Program-made: the position numbers and the translations under genes
Shown here: positions 35,464 to 44,064 of the stretch, piece after piece
How positions within the stretch are numbered: position 1 is the stretch's first letter
Layout: each line of letters starts with the position of its first letter
Source: Arcicella aquatica
GTDB taxonomy: Bacteria > Bacteroidota > Bacteroidia > Cytophagales > Spirosomataceae
Reading direction: 5' to 3'
DNA length: 64,000 bases
Assembly: GCF_034928825.1 (NCBI RefSeq)
Contig: NZ_JAYFUL010000030.1
Span: 1-64,000 of the forward strand
The notes under the pieces: generated by a model
Databases searched by the model: none
The model's input: the letters and a program-made list of their open reading frames with translations, nothing else
What the model was told of the DNA's origin: nothing

Positions 35464-36501
35464 TTACATCTCAATAAAAAGATTTACTTGATAAAAATAA
35501 GGGTCATCGATGATAGCTAATTGATGACATCCAGCATAGCCTAATTGAAGCCTTTTTTTAGTATTTTCAAGTCCTATTTTTCCTGATTGAATTTCTATTG
35601 GTCCTTGACGTTTATAATTATGAATCATAAACTGCAATTCATCTTTTTCAACATTTACTGTAATTTTTAGAGGCTTCAGCGGGGTATTCAACTCTCCATG
35701 CTTAAATGCATTTTCAACGAAAGTAATCAGAATTAAAGGCATGATTTGTTTATCTGAAATATCGCCAAGAACGGTTAAAATTACTTGTAACCTATTATCA
35801 TAACGTAGTTGTTGAATCTCGATATAGTTTTGAATATGCTTTAGTTCAGACGCCAAAGGTACTTTTTCTACTTGGTAATTATCATGGAGGGTGTAGCTCA
35901 TCATCTCAGAAAGTAAGGTTATCGCCCTTGACAAGTTACTGGAATGGGTCTTTGCTTGGAAATAGAAAAAGTTTAAAGTATTGAATAGAAATGCTGGATT
36001 TATTTGATTCTTGATACTCGAAAGTTCTGACCTCACGATAATTTTTTCGAGTTCACTTGTTTGTTTAGCTATTTCTTGCTGTTTTTTTTCTTGAATAATA
36101 GTTTTTTCAGCATACCAATATACAAATGCCGTAGGAATCATAATCATTAAATACCAAGACCTCACCATCACATTAATGCTCCAAAAGGGAGTTGCCTGAA
36201 TGTTTTCTTCAGTGATAGGCATTAATGTTTTGTCAATCCATACACCTAGGTTTGCAATTGAAAAAATGGATAAAAAAATGATGATACTTAGCAGTACAGG
36301 TTTTTTCTTGTCTAACAAAAAAGGAAAAATTACCTTTAATGACAGGTAAAAAGTTGCCATTTTAAGCAGAATATTATAAAGAATAATCCCGAAACTAACT
36401 AGGTTGATTTTTGTGTCGAAATTTGAATAATGTATAATGCTATGAAACAAAAAATCTAATATCCAATAGTAGTAGTGGTACTTTATTTTAATGGAATTCA
36501 T
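35464..36501 (-). CDS. LytS-type sensor kinase lacking the phosphoacceptor His
   Basis: The 345-residue membrane protein has about four N-terminal transmembrane helices (residues 10-130), a short coiled coil, then a His_kinase/HATPase module of the LytS/YehU class. The conserved box that reads NPHFLFN in this family is here NPAFLFN, with Ala170 in place of the phosphoacceptor His; the codon is GCA. The ATP-binding N-box ('FVENAFKHGE', N264) and G-box ('SGKIGLENTKKRL') are intact. It can therefore probably bind ATP but not autophosphorylate. Its start overlaps the stop of the partner kinase gene by four bases (ATGA), so the two are translationally coupled. See the paired finding. Confidence 0.88.
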   Translation of the reverse strand: MNSIKIKYHYYYWILDFLFHSIIHYSNFDTKINLVSFGIILYNILLKMATFYLSLKVIFPFLLDKKKPVLLSIIIFLSIFSIANLGVWIDKTLMPITEENIQATPFWSINVMVRSWYLMIMIPTAFVYWYAEKTIIQEKKQQEIAKQTSELEKIIVRSELSSIKNQINPAFLFNTLNFFYFQAKTHSSNLSRAITLLSEMMSYTLHDNYQVEKVPLASELKHIQNYIEIQQLRYDNRLQVILTVLGDISDKQIMPLILITFVENAFKHGELNTPLKPLKITVNVEKDELQFMIHNYKRQGPIEIQSGKIGLENTKKRLQLGYAGCHQLAIIDDPYFYQVNLFIEM

Positions 36502-37523
36502 AAACTTAATTTCAGGAAGATTTTATGAATATTTTCAGAATGTTCAAATTTGACGACATGATTATTAAAATACACAATGTAAAGTTTCCTTCGTATTTCT
36601 ATCAAATCATCATATACTTCACTTTCCTCTATTCCTTTTTTCCTTAAATAGATGATGGTTAAAAATAAATCATTTTCCTGTGTTTCAATTAGCACTTTTA
36701 TTGGCTGTTCAGCACTACTTAAATCACCATTTTTTATAGCATTTTCTATAAATGGACTTAGTGTTAATGGATGAATGCGCCTATAATTAATATTTCCAAT
36801 GATGTCTATCTCTAGCTGAAGGTTTTCGCCAAACTGCATTTGCTGAATGGCAAAATAGTTTTGTATATATTTTACTTCTTGTTCTAAGGGCACTTTGCCC
36901 TCAGCATCGTTTTCTTTGATGATATAGCGCATCATTTCAGATAACAACATCACCGAATCTGAGAGCCTTCTTGACACTGGTAGTGCTTGAGCATACAGAA
37001 AGTTCAAAGAATTATAAAAAAAATGAGGATTGATTTGATTCTTAAGTGATGAAAGCTCGGCTTCTAAAATAGATTTTTCAAGGATACTTTTTTGTAATTC
37101 AGCTTTGCTTTGTTCTCTTACATTCTGAACAAAATTCGTAGCAAACCAATAAGCTAAGGCAAAATGTATTGATAAGTAAAAGTTATTTAACCCAACTGTA
37201 CAGGATTTATAAAAACTAAATGTGTTATTAGTGATGAAGTGACTATAAAGATAAACAAAAAAAGCATTCCCCAAAGAAGATAATGTAGCTAATGTAATTA
37301 ATAAAAAAAACAGTATCCTATATCTTTTTGTTGGTAGGGTATAGGGAAGAATACGGTGAATCAGTAAGTAAAAGCAAATAATTATTTCTGAGACTGAGAT
37401 AACAACATTTTGTATCATGTTGTGTGACTGAGCAAATTTTTGAGGTATGGTAATAAATCCAGATAAAAAAAAGTAGAAAGCATAAGCTATCCAAAAAATA
37501 ATATGGCTACTTGTTTTTCTCAT
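36498..37523 (-). CDS. LytS-type sensor kinase with degenerate ATP-binding domain
   Basis: The 341-residue partner has four likely transmembrane helices (residues 8-130), a coiled coil and a His_kinase domain. The phosphoacceptor box is retained as NPHFFYN (H167). The N-box 'FIENAIKNGD' keeps its Asn261, but the glycine-rich G-box is gone: where relatives read G-x-GIGLxN, it has 'YDDLIEIRRKL' (about residues 304-314) with no glycine. This protein can probably be phosphorylated but may not hydrolyse ATP itself. It is the first gene of the pair and overlaps the next by four bases. The sensing region is entirely membrane-embedded with no large periplasmic loop. Confidence 0.85.
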   Translation of the reverse strand: MRKTSSHIIFWIAYAFYFFLSGFITIPQKFAQSHNMIQNVVISVSEIIICFYLLIHRILPYTLPTKRYRILFFLLITLATLSSLGNAFFVYLYSHFITNNTFSFYKSCTVGLNNFYLSIHFALAYWFATNFVQNVREQSKAELQKSILEKSILEAELSSLKNQINPHFFYNSLNFLYAQALPVSRRLSDSVMLLSEMMRYIIKENDAEGKVPLEQEVKYIQNYFAIQQMQFGENLQLEIDIIGNINYRRIHPLTLSPFIENAIKNGDLSSAEQPIKVLIETQENDLFLTIIYLRKKGIEESEVYDDLIEIRRKLYIVYFNNHVVKFEHSENIHKIFLKLSL

Positions 37524-37920
37524 TCAATTGCTCTCCTTTTCATTTCAAATTTACCTAGGAATAGGCTTTGATTGGGCTATTTTTGCATGAATGGGTATAT
37601 TCTAATGCTGAATCAGCTTTATGTCAGTTTGAAAATGGTATTTCAAAAAATCTTTTTAGAGTATAACATTCATTAGAGTGATAGTTTTGATGAATAGATA
37701 ACCTGTCATATAAAGTAGCTTAATTGTAAAATGTGGAGGGATATACAGTCAACTATTTTATAATGAACTCACCTTTTTTAATTTCACATCTCCCAATTCC
37801 GAACTTCTCATGTATCTTTGTCGTTCAGTTTTATTAGAAGTGTTTACATGATTTAACAAAGGATTTTCAAAAGTTAAATGGATTGATTTTTTGAAAAAGC
37901 GTAACCTTTAACACATAAGA
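37524..37920. promoter_or_regulatory. Divergent upstream region of sensor kinases and mrp
   Basis: This 397-bp gap must hold promoters for both directions. A plus-strand TATCTTTG at 37813-37820 matches the Bacteroidota -7 consensus TAnnTTTG about 100 bases before the mrp gene, but no TTTG lies at the expected upstream distance. Nothing else is recognised. Confidence 0.35.
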
Positions 37921-39024
37921 ATGGGCGATTTAAAAATAAAAAAAGAAGACATCATTAGGGCGTTATCAACAGTACAAGAACCAGATTTAAAGAAAGATTT
38001 GGTTACGCTCAATATGATTAAAGACATTGAATTAGGTATTGGTGAAGTTCGTTTTACAGTAGTATTAACAACTCCTGCCTGCCCATTAAAAGAAAGAATT
38101 CGTAGAGAATGCGTTGAAGCTATCCATGAGCATGTAGATGAAAATCTAAGTGTAGTAATTGATATGACGGCCGATGTTACTTCTTCAAGAATGGGAACAG
38201 CATTGTTGCCTAACGTCAAAAATATTATTGCGATTGCTTCTGGAAAAGGAGGAGTGGGAAAATCTACAGTAACAGCCAACTTGGCGATGGCGCTTAAACT
38301 TTCAGGAGCTAAAGTTGGTATTATTGATGCTGATATCTCTGGACCTTCTATTCCCGTAATGTTTGGTGCAGAAGATATGCAACCTTTGGTGAGTCAGATT
38401 AATGGTAAAAACATGATTCAGCCAATTATGCAATATGGCATCAAAATGATTTCGATGGGCTTTTTGGCTCCTCAGGATAATCCAGTACCTTGGCGTGGAC
38501 CCATGGCTACACAAGCCTTGCGTCAGTTTTTTAGTGATACTCATTGGGGCGAGTTAGATTATTTATTAATTGACCTTCCTCCAGGTACTTCTGATATTCA
38601 CCTTTCATTGGTGCAACTTGTACCAGTAACAGGTGCGGTAATCGTAACAACGCCACAGAAGGTAGCATTGGCTGATGCTACTAAAGGATTGATGTTTTTC
38701 CGTCAGCCACAAATTAATGTGCCAGTATTGGGTGTTATAGAAAATATGGCCTATTTTACTCCAGAAGAATTACCAGATAATAAATATTATATTTTCGGAA
38801 AAGACGGCGGTAAGAACCTAGCGATTAAATACGAAACAGCATTGTTAGGAGAAATTCCTTTGGTACAAAGTATCAGAGAAGCAGGTGATGCAGGTAAACC
38901 AGCAGTGATGAATGACAGCATTATTGCCACTGCTTTTAAGCAATCAGCAGAATTGTTGGCTCAGCAAGTGGCTATCAGAAATGCAACAAAAGAAAAGACT
39001 ACTCCAGTACAAGTAAAAGTGTAG
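37921..39024 (+). CDS. mrp: Mrp/NBP35-family Fe-S cluster carrier ATPase
   Basis: The 367-residue protein has an N-terminal MIP18/DUF59-like domain ('IIRALSTVQEPDLKKDLVTLNMIKDIEL', with 'TTPACPLKE', about residues 5-85) and a C-terminal P-loop ATPase with deviant Walker A 'GKGGVGKST'. Further motifs include 'GIIDADISGPSIP', 'PPGTSDIHLS' and 'TPQKVALADATKG'. It delivers or assembles Fe-S clusters. The CxxC found near the C-terminus of many homologues is not seen: 'GVIENMAYFTPEELPDNKYYIFG' has neither cysteine, as in some Bacteroidota members. A NifU-like scaffold gene follows, fitting the role. Confidence 0.92.
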   Translation: MGDLKIKKEDIIRALSTVQEPDLKKDLVTLNMIKDIELGIGEVRFTVVLTTPACPLKERIRRECVEAIHEHVDENLSVVIDMTADVTSSRMGTALLPNVKNIIAIASGKGGVGKSTVTANLAMALKLSGAKVGIIDADISGPSIPVMFGAEDMQPLVSQINGKNMIQPIMQYGIKMISMGFLAPQDNPVPWRGPMATQALRQFFSDTHWGELDYLLIDLPPGTSDIHLSLVQLVPVTGAVIVTTPQKVALADATKGLMFFRQPQINVPVLGVIENMAYFTPEELPDNKYYIFGKDGGKNLAIKYETALLGEIPLVQSIREAGDAGKPAVMNDSIIATAFKQSAELLAQQVAIRNATKEKTTPVQVKV

Positions 39025-39099
39025 TTTTTCTTGTATATTTGAGATAATTATTACCATTAAAACGCAAATGAAGTATTCTTAATTTGTGTGATATATTTT

Positions 39100-39351
39100 A
39101 TGGAAACAACAGTCGAATCTCCTTTACAGGAAAAAATAGAAAAAGCCTTAGATAAAATCCGTCCGTATCTGGAAGCAGATGGAGGAAATGTACGTGTCCT
39201 TGAAATTGTTGATGGTCATACGCTTCGTCTTGAATTAATAGGTGCCTGTAGTTCTTGTTCGATGTCTGCCATGACATTTCGCGGAGGTATTGAAGAAACA
39301 ATTTTGCGTGAAGTACCCGAAATCACTAAGGTGGAAGCCATAAATATGTGA
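39100..39351 (+). CDS. NifU C-terminal-type Fe-S scaffold protein
   Basis: The 83-residue protein is a stand-alone NifU-like/NfuA scaffold domain: 'ALDKIRPYLEADGGNVRVLEIVDGHTLRLELIGACSSCSMSAMTFRGGIE'. The CxxC in 'CSSC' binds the transient cluster. The ATG at 39100 is preferred over a GTG four codons earlier. It lies 75 bp after mrp and before a strong terminator, so mrp and this gene form a small Fe-S maturation unit. Confidence 0.92.
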   Translation: METTVESPLQEKIEKALDKIRPYLEADGGNVRVLEIVDGHTLRLELIGACSSCSMSAMTFRGGIEETILREVPEITKVEAINM

Positions 39352-39375
39352 TTCAATATAAATTCTTGATAAATC

Positions 39376-39413
39376 AAAAACCCTTGTAGCATGTAATGCT
39401 ACAAGGGTTTTTT
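39376..39413 (+). terminator. Terminator after Fe-S scaffold gene
   Basis: The stem AAACCCTTGTAGCAT/ATGCTACAAGGGTTT with a three-base loop and T-run lies about 25 bases after the stop. Confidence 0.92.
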
Positions 39414-39536
39414 CTTACCTTTGCTTGTAGTAGAAGCTATCGCAATTCGGTTATCAACTTTTAGTTTTAGAAGAAACCGCTTGACCAACTACTATATCGT
39501 TTTCATCCATATCAACATCAAAAATTAATTCCCTTT

Positions 39537-41333
39537 ATGAAAATAGGCATCTTCTTTGGCGGTCCTGCCCGTGAGCGTGAAATCAGTTTTGCTGGAGGTA
39601 AAACCGCAATGGAAAATATTGATAAAACGTTGTTTGAACCAATTCCTGTATTTGTGGATGGTTTGGGGAATTTTATTTTACTAAATCCTGATTTAGTCTA
39701 TTCTGCTTCGATTCGGGATTTCTATCCACCAAAATCATATCAAGGAGATTACAGTATTTATGTTGAATCTTTAGGGCAATTATCGGATGAAGAATTGAAC
39801 GAAATAATTTCAAAAGTAGGTGAACGAATTAGTCCAGAACAGTTTTCAAAGAAATTTGATTTTGTTTTTATCGCCATGCATGGGCCTGCTTGTGAAGACG
39901 GAAGTATCCAAGGATTATTAGAGTGGTATGGTATTCCTTATTCAGGGCCAAGTTTGATGGGTTCATCAATAGGAATTGATAAAATTGCCCAGAATGATTT
40001 AATCCGCTTGTCTGTCGGACTAGATAAAAAAACGACAAGTATCAGCCGTGAATATTTTGAAAGCAAAGATGCTATAGCATTGTTTGAAGAAGTAAAGGCA
40101 TCAGTAGGTTTACCATTTGTAGTTAAAGCTCCACATCAGGGTTCATCAATCGGAGTAGCTTTTGTGAAAAAAGATTCGGTTGAGGATTTTGTGAAAGCCG
40201 TTAAACAATGTTTGTTTATCAGAGAAGTTTCTTTAGATGAATGGAATAGTGTGGAACATACAGCATTCGTTCAGACGATGGCGAATTTAGACGAAGGAAT
40301 CGGATTGCCCGTTTCGATGAATGGGGAAGTTGTATATCACCCTGCTGAGCTCTTAGAAAAAATTACTTCACATTTTGAAAACTCACAGGAAAATGTAGGC
40401 TTGATTTCGATGAATTCGGAAGATGCCGTTTTGATTGAAGGTTTTGTAAAAGGGCAGGAGTTTAGCTGTGGAGTAATTCAAAATCCAGCCTGTGAGTCTG
40501 TAGCTTTACCACCGACTGAAATCCTAGCCAATGTGGAGGTATTTGACTTTAAAGCCAAATATCAATCGTCGGCTACTCGCAAGAAAATCCCGATTAGAAC
40601 ATCTTTAGAGAATAACCAACAAGTACAAGCAGATGTGAAAAAAGCATTTGATTCGCTAAAATTTGGCGTTTGTACGCGTATAGATGGTTTTGTTACGCCT
40701 GAAGGGAAAGTTATTTTGCATGACCCAAATACCATTCCGGGGATGTCGCCAACGTCTATTATCTTTAAGCAAATGGCTGAAATTGGTTTGAACGTAACCG
40801 ATTCTATTACCTATTTTATTCGCCAGTCTATTCGCGAAAGAATGCGTACAGGGAAAAATACATTTAAGTTTCAGCAATTGTTAACAAAGCTCGATATTGC
40901 GATAGCTAAGCGCCTTGAAGAGATGGAGGATAGACAAAAAGTAGCGATTATTTTCGGTGGATTCTCGGCAGAAGATCAAGAAGAAAGTTTTGTAAAAGCC
41001 AGAAAAGTATATGCTACCTTGTCGGCTTCAACAGAATATTATCCAGTACCAGTTTTTGTAACAGGTGAAAACCACCTTAGCGAAGAACTATACTTGTTAC
41101 CAACCAATTTGATGTTTAAAGAATTTGCCGAAGATATTAGTAAAGCGTTAGATGGTTCAATTCACCCATTGATTGTTGAGACCAGAAAAAGTGCGGAAAA
41201 AATCACATTGCATTATACAGGAAAATTAGTAGGAACAGTGGAACCAATTAGTAGAGAGAAATTGCATGAAATAGTTGATTTGACATCTATTTGTACAACC
41301 GATATTGCAATTGATTTACCTGTTTATTTGTAA
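39537..41333 (+). CDS. D-alanine--D-alanine ligase family protein with duplicated N-domain
   Basis: At 598 residues this is much longer than Ddl (about 310-370). Residues 1 to about 430 form a Ddl/ATP-grasp enzyme: 'MKIGIFFGGPAREREISFAGG', 'FIAMHGPACEDGSIQGLLEWYGIPYSG', 'PFVVKAPHQGSSIGV', and 'RIDGFVTPEGKVILHDPNTIPGMSPTS', where Asp-Pro-Asn supplies the Mg2+ site. Insertions relative to E. coli Ddl occur near residues 65-95. From about residue 466 a second Ddl N-domain-like segment begins ('KVAIIFGGFSAEDQEESFVKARKVYATL') and stops before a second ATP-grasp. Whether it makes D-Ala-D-Ala or another peptide is unknown. It stands alone, away from the mur genes. Confidence 0.8.
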   Translation: MKIGIFFGGPAREREISFAGGKTAMENIDKTLFEPIPVFVDGLGNFILLNPDLVYSASIRDFYPPKSYQGDYSIYVESLGQLSDEELNEIISKVGERISPEQFSKKFDFVFIAMHGPACEDGSIQGLLEWYGIPYSGPSLMGSSIGIDKIAQNDLIRLSVGLDKKTTSISREYFESKDAIALFEEVKASVGLPFVVKAPHQGSSIGVAFVKKDSVEDFVKAVKQCLFIREVSLDEWNSVEHTAFVQTMANLDEGIGLPVSMNGEVVYHPAELLEKITSHFENSQENVGLISMNSEDAVLIEGFVKGQEFSCGVIQNPACESVALPPTEILANVEVFDFKAKYQSSATRKKIPIRTSLENNQQVQADVKKAFDSLKFGVCTRIDGFVTPEGKVILHDPNTIPGMSPTSIIFKQMAEIGLNVTDSITYFIRQSIRERMRTGKNTFKFQQLLTKLDIAIAKRLEEMEDRQKVAIIFGGFSAEDQEESFVKARKVYATLSASTEYYPVPVFVTGENHLSEELYLLPTNLMFKEFAEDISKALDGSIHPLIVETRKSAEKITLHYTGKLVGTVEPISREKLHEIVDLTSICTTDIAIDLPVYL

Positions 41334-41342
41334 AATACCTAG

Positions 41343-41379
41343 AAATAAAAGTTAGAGTTTGTTACTCTAACTTTTATTT
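41343..41379. terminator. Bidirectional terminator
   Basis: The 16-bp stem AAATAAAAGTTAGAGT/ACTCTAACTTTTATTT with a five-base loop separates convergent genes and can act both ways. Confidence 0.92.
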
Positions 41380-41390
41380 TATGAGTTACT

Positions 41391-41972
41391 TTACCTCCGT
41401 GTAAAGCTAACTCCATATGGTAATAAATAACTGGTTTCTGTTTCAATAAATAATTTACCACCTTTCGTACGATTTCTACCATAATCAACTTTCTGATTAT
41501 CAAAAAGTAACTCCATGAAATCTACAAATTCGTGTGAAACACGCTCTAATAATTTCCGACCCACTTCATTTACACCAAAAGTTCCTTCTAACAGATAAGG
41601 TAAAATAAATAGCTTACTTTCAACAGGCTTTCCAGCTACCATTCTAGGAGCCCAATACCCACTTGTCGATTTTATATGATTGACCACAGCGTCTTTTACT
41701 TTTTCTGGGCAAGCTCCTTTTACAAAAACGGTATCAATAGTTCCTTGTGCTGTTACTTTAAAAGAGAAAACAGAAATAGTACAAATAGTATCAGGATTGA
41801 AGGTTGGTATTCGTAACTTACTCCAAATATTCTTTCTGTCCTTCATTTGTAATTTTGGAGGAGTATCATTACTAGATGAGCTTTGTCCCAAGATTATATT
41901 AAAGCTTATTAACAAAAAGAAAATCAATAAACTTCCTTTATGGGCAATGTGTTTCTGGTGCATTGTTGGCAT
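41391..41972 (-). CDS. Hypothetical secreted protein with TonB-C-like segment
   Basis: The 193-residue protein has an N-terminal signal peptide (hydrophobic run then 'ILGQSSSS'). The middle, 'SFKVTAQGTIDTVFVKGACPEKVKDAVVNHIKSTSGYWAPRMVAGKPVESKLFILPYLL', resembles the C-terminal TonB-like fold seen in many Bacteroidota secreted proteins ('V...G.I....V...c......a.......gkW.pa...G.pv.....'). No catalytic motif is seen and the role is unknown. It is transcribed alone, facing the Ddl-like gene. A second Met at residue 4 could also be the start. Confidence 0.6.
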   Translation of the reverse strand: MPTMHQKHIAHKGSLLIFFLLISFNIILGQSSSSNDTPPKLQMKDRKNIWSKLRIPTFNPDTICTISVFSFKVTAQGTIDTVFVKGACPEKVKDAVVNHIKSTSGYWAPRMVAGKPVESKLFILPYLLEGTFGVNEVGRKLLERVSHEFVDFMELLFDNQKVDYGRNRTKGGKLFIETETSYLLPYGVSFTRR

Positions 41973-42197
41973 TATTTAGGTTTTTATGTTTAAGATATAT
42001 AGGTAATTTATTTTACAAAGTTGGTGTAAGGAATGTTTTTATGCTATTAGCAAGAAAATAATCTAAAAATAATCATTGTATTCTGATAAAATTCAAGGAA
42101 AATACTATGAAAAATACAAAATATATTAATTTTGTACCTTCGTTTGAACAATCTTTGAGTTAATGGGTAAGTTCCTGTTGCTCAGAATCCCAAAATC

Positions 42198-43718
42198 ATG
42201 TCTTCCAAAAAAATACAATCAGCTCTTATTTCGGTTTATTACAAAGACGGACTCGCTCCGATTGTCGAATTACTTCATCAAAATGGAGTAAAATTATACT
42301 CGACAGGTGGTACGCAAACTTTTATTGAAGAATTAGGTATTCCTGTGACAGCAGTAGAAGACCTAACAAGTTATCCTTCTATTTTTGGAGGAAGAGTAAA
42401 AACCCTTCACCCAAAAGTTTTCGGTGGTATTCTTTACCGTCGTGACCATGAAGGTGACGTAGCTACAGCGGCACAATACGAAATTCCTTCAATCGATTTA
42501 GTGATTGTTGATTTATACCCTTTTGAAGAAACAGTTGCAAGTGGTGCCTCTGAAGATGATATTATCGAAAAGATTGATATCGGTGGTATTTCACTAATTC
42601 GTGGTGCGGCTAAAAACTTCAATGATGTGTTGATTGTTTCGTCTCGTACTCAATACGCAGAAGTACTTTCGATTTTACAAGCCAAAAACTGTAGTACAGA
42701 TTTATTAGATCGTAAACGTTTTGCGATGTTGGCTTTCGGTACATCTTCTCATTACGATACTGCCATTCATGCTTATTTTAATGGTAATACTAATGATATT
42801 TATGATTTCAAATCTTTACCACAAAGTACGCTTCGTTATGGTGAAAACCCACATCAATCAGCTACTTTTTATGGTGATATAGATGCCTTGTTTGATAAAT
42901 TGCATGGTAAAGAATTATCATACAATAACCTTGTTGACGTAGATGCTTGTATTACTTTGTTAGATGAATTCAAAGAGACATCTTTTGTTATCATCAAACA
43001 TACGAATGCTTGTGGTGTAGCATCTGCTGAAACTGTTCATCAAGCATATTTGAATGCTTTTTCTTGTGATACTATCTCTGCATTTGGTGGAGTATTAGCT
43101 ACTAATGGAACAGTAGATAAAGCATCTGCTGAAGAGATGAATTCATTATTTTTCGAGATTTTGATTGCTCCAGATTTTACTGAGGAAGCTTTGGTAATAT
43201 TGAAGTCTAAGAAAAACCGTATTTTGTTAAAACGTAAACCTGTACAAAATTCAACAATGATGTTCAAAACATTATTGAATGGTGTATTGGAACAAGATAA
43301 AGATTTAGCGACAGAAACCGTTGCTGATTTCAAAACTGTAACAACTAAAGCACCGACTGACTCAGAATTACGTGCCTTGGAATTTGCGTTGAAAATCTGT
43401 AAGCATACTAAGTCAAATACCATTATTTTAGCAAAAGAAGGACAGCTATTGGCTTCTGGTGTTGGACAAACTTCAAGAGTAGATGCTTTAAAACAAGCCA
43501 TCGATAAAGCTGCTGAGTTTGGTTTTGACTTACAAGGTTCAGTAATGGCTTCTGATGCATTCTTCCCGTTCCCAGACTGTGTTGAGATTGCTCATAAAGC
43601 AGGTATTACTGCGGTCGTTCAGCCAGGAGGATCAATTAAAGACAAAGATTCTGTAGCTTATTGCGATGCTAATGACTTGGCTATGGTGATGACAGGTGTT
43701 AGACACTTTAAGCACTAA
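42198..43718 (+). CDS. purH: Bifunctional AICAR formyltransferase / IMP cyclohydrolase
   Basis: The 506-residue enzyme catalyses the last two steps of de novo purine synthesis, AICAR to FAICAR to IMP. The N-terminal MGS-like cyclohydrolase domain shows 'SALISVYYKDGLAPIVELL', 'LYSTGGTQTFIEELG' and 'FGGRVKTLHPKVFGGILYRRD'. The transformylase half has 'LRYGENPHQSA', 'VIIKHTNACGVAS', 'SAFGGVLATNG' and 'DAFFPFPDCVEIAHKAGITAVVQPGGSIKDKD'. It lies alone between a promoter region and a terminator, without other pur genes nearby. The length is close to the usual ~510-530. Confidence 0.97.
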   Translation: MSSKKIQSALISVYYKDGLAPIVELLHQNGVKLYSTGGTQTFIEELGIPVTAVEDLTSYPSIFGGRVKTLHPKVFGGILYRRDHEGDVATAAQYEIPSIDLVIVDLYPFEETVASGASEDDIIEKIDIGGISLIRGAAKNFNDVLIVSSRTQYAEVLSILQAKNCSTDLLDRKRFAMLAFGTSSHYDTAIHAYFNGNTNDIYDFKSLPQSTLRYGENPHQSATFYGDIDALFDKLHGKELSYNNLVDVDACITLLDEFKETSFVIIKHTNACGVASAETVHQAYLNAFSCDTISAFGGVLATNGTVDKASAEEMNSLFFEILIAPDFTEEALVILKSKKNRILLKRKPVQNSTMMFKTLLNGVLEQDKDLATETVADFKTVTTKAPTDSELRALEFALKICKHTKSNTIILAKEGQLLASGVGQTSRVDALKQAIDKAAEFGFDLQGSVMASDAFFPFPDCVEIAHKAGITAVVQPGGSIKDKDSVAYCDANDLAMVMTGVRHFKH

Positions 43719-43748
43719 AAACCAGCGCTTTAATATAATTTTTATAAG

Positions 43749-43779
43749 ACCTCGCTCATCTTTTGGGCGAGGTTTTTTA
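43749..43779 (+). terminator. Terminator after purH
   Basis: ACCTCGC with GCGAGGT (plus two further pairs) forms a hairpin ending in TTTTTT about 30 bases after the stop. Confidence 0.9.
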
Positions 43780-44064
43780 CATTATTTTGCTTTATAAAAT
43801 CTATACTAAAATTTCATTTCATCAATTCTGTAAAAAAGCCTGTTTTTTAGCCCAAATTCTACGCAAAAATCAACAAACGTTAGATGATTTGATAGGTTTT
43901 TTGTATTTTTACTTTTTAATTGGAAATAAAGCAAATTGGGCAGATTAAACATCACATTACAAAAAGCTTCAAAAATATAAATGAAAATGGAAGTGAGGGT
44001 TTTGACGTTTAGTATATAAAATATTGAAGACATTCAAAATCAACCTACCAAAATCAAATAAAAT

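Noticed and set aside
43763..43948. Open frame between purH and gyrB
   Set aside because: It begins within the purH terminator hairpin and its composition is that of AT-rich non-coding sequence.
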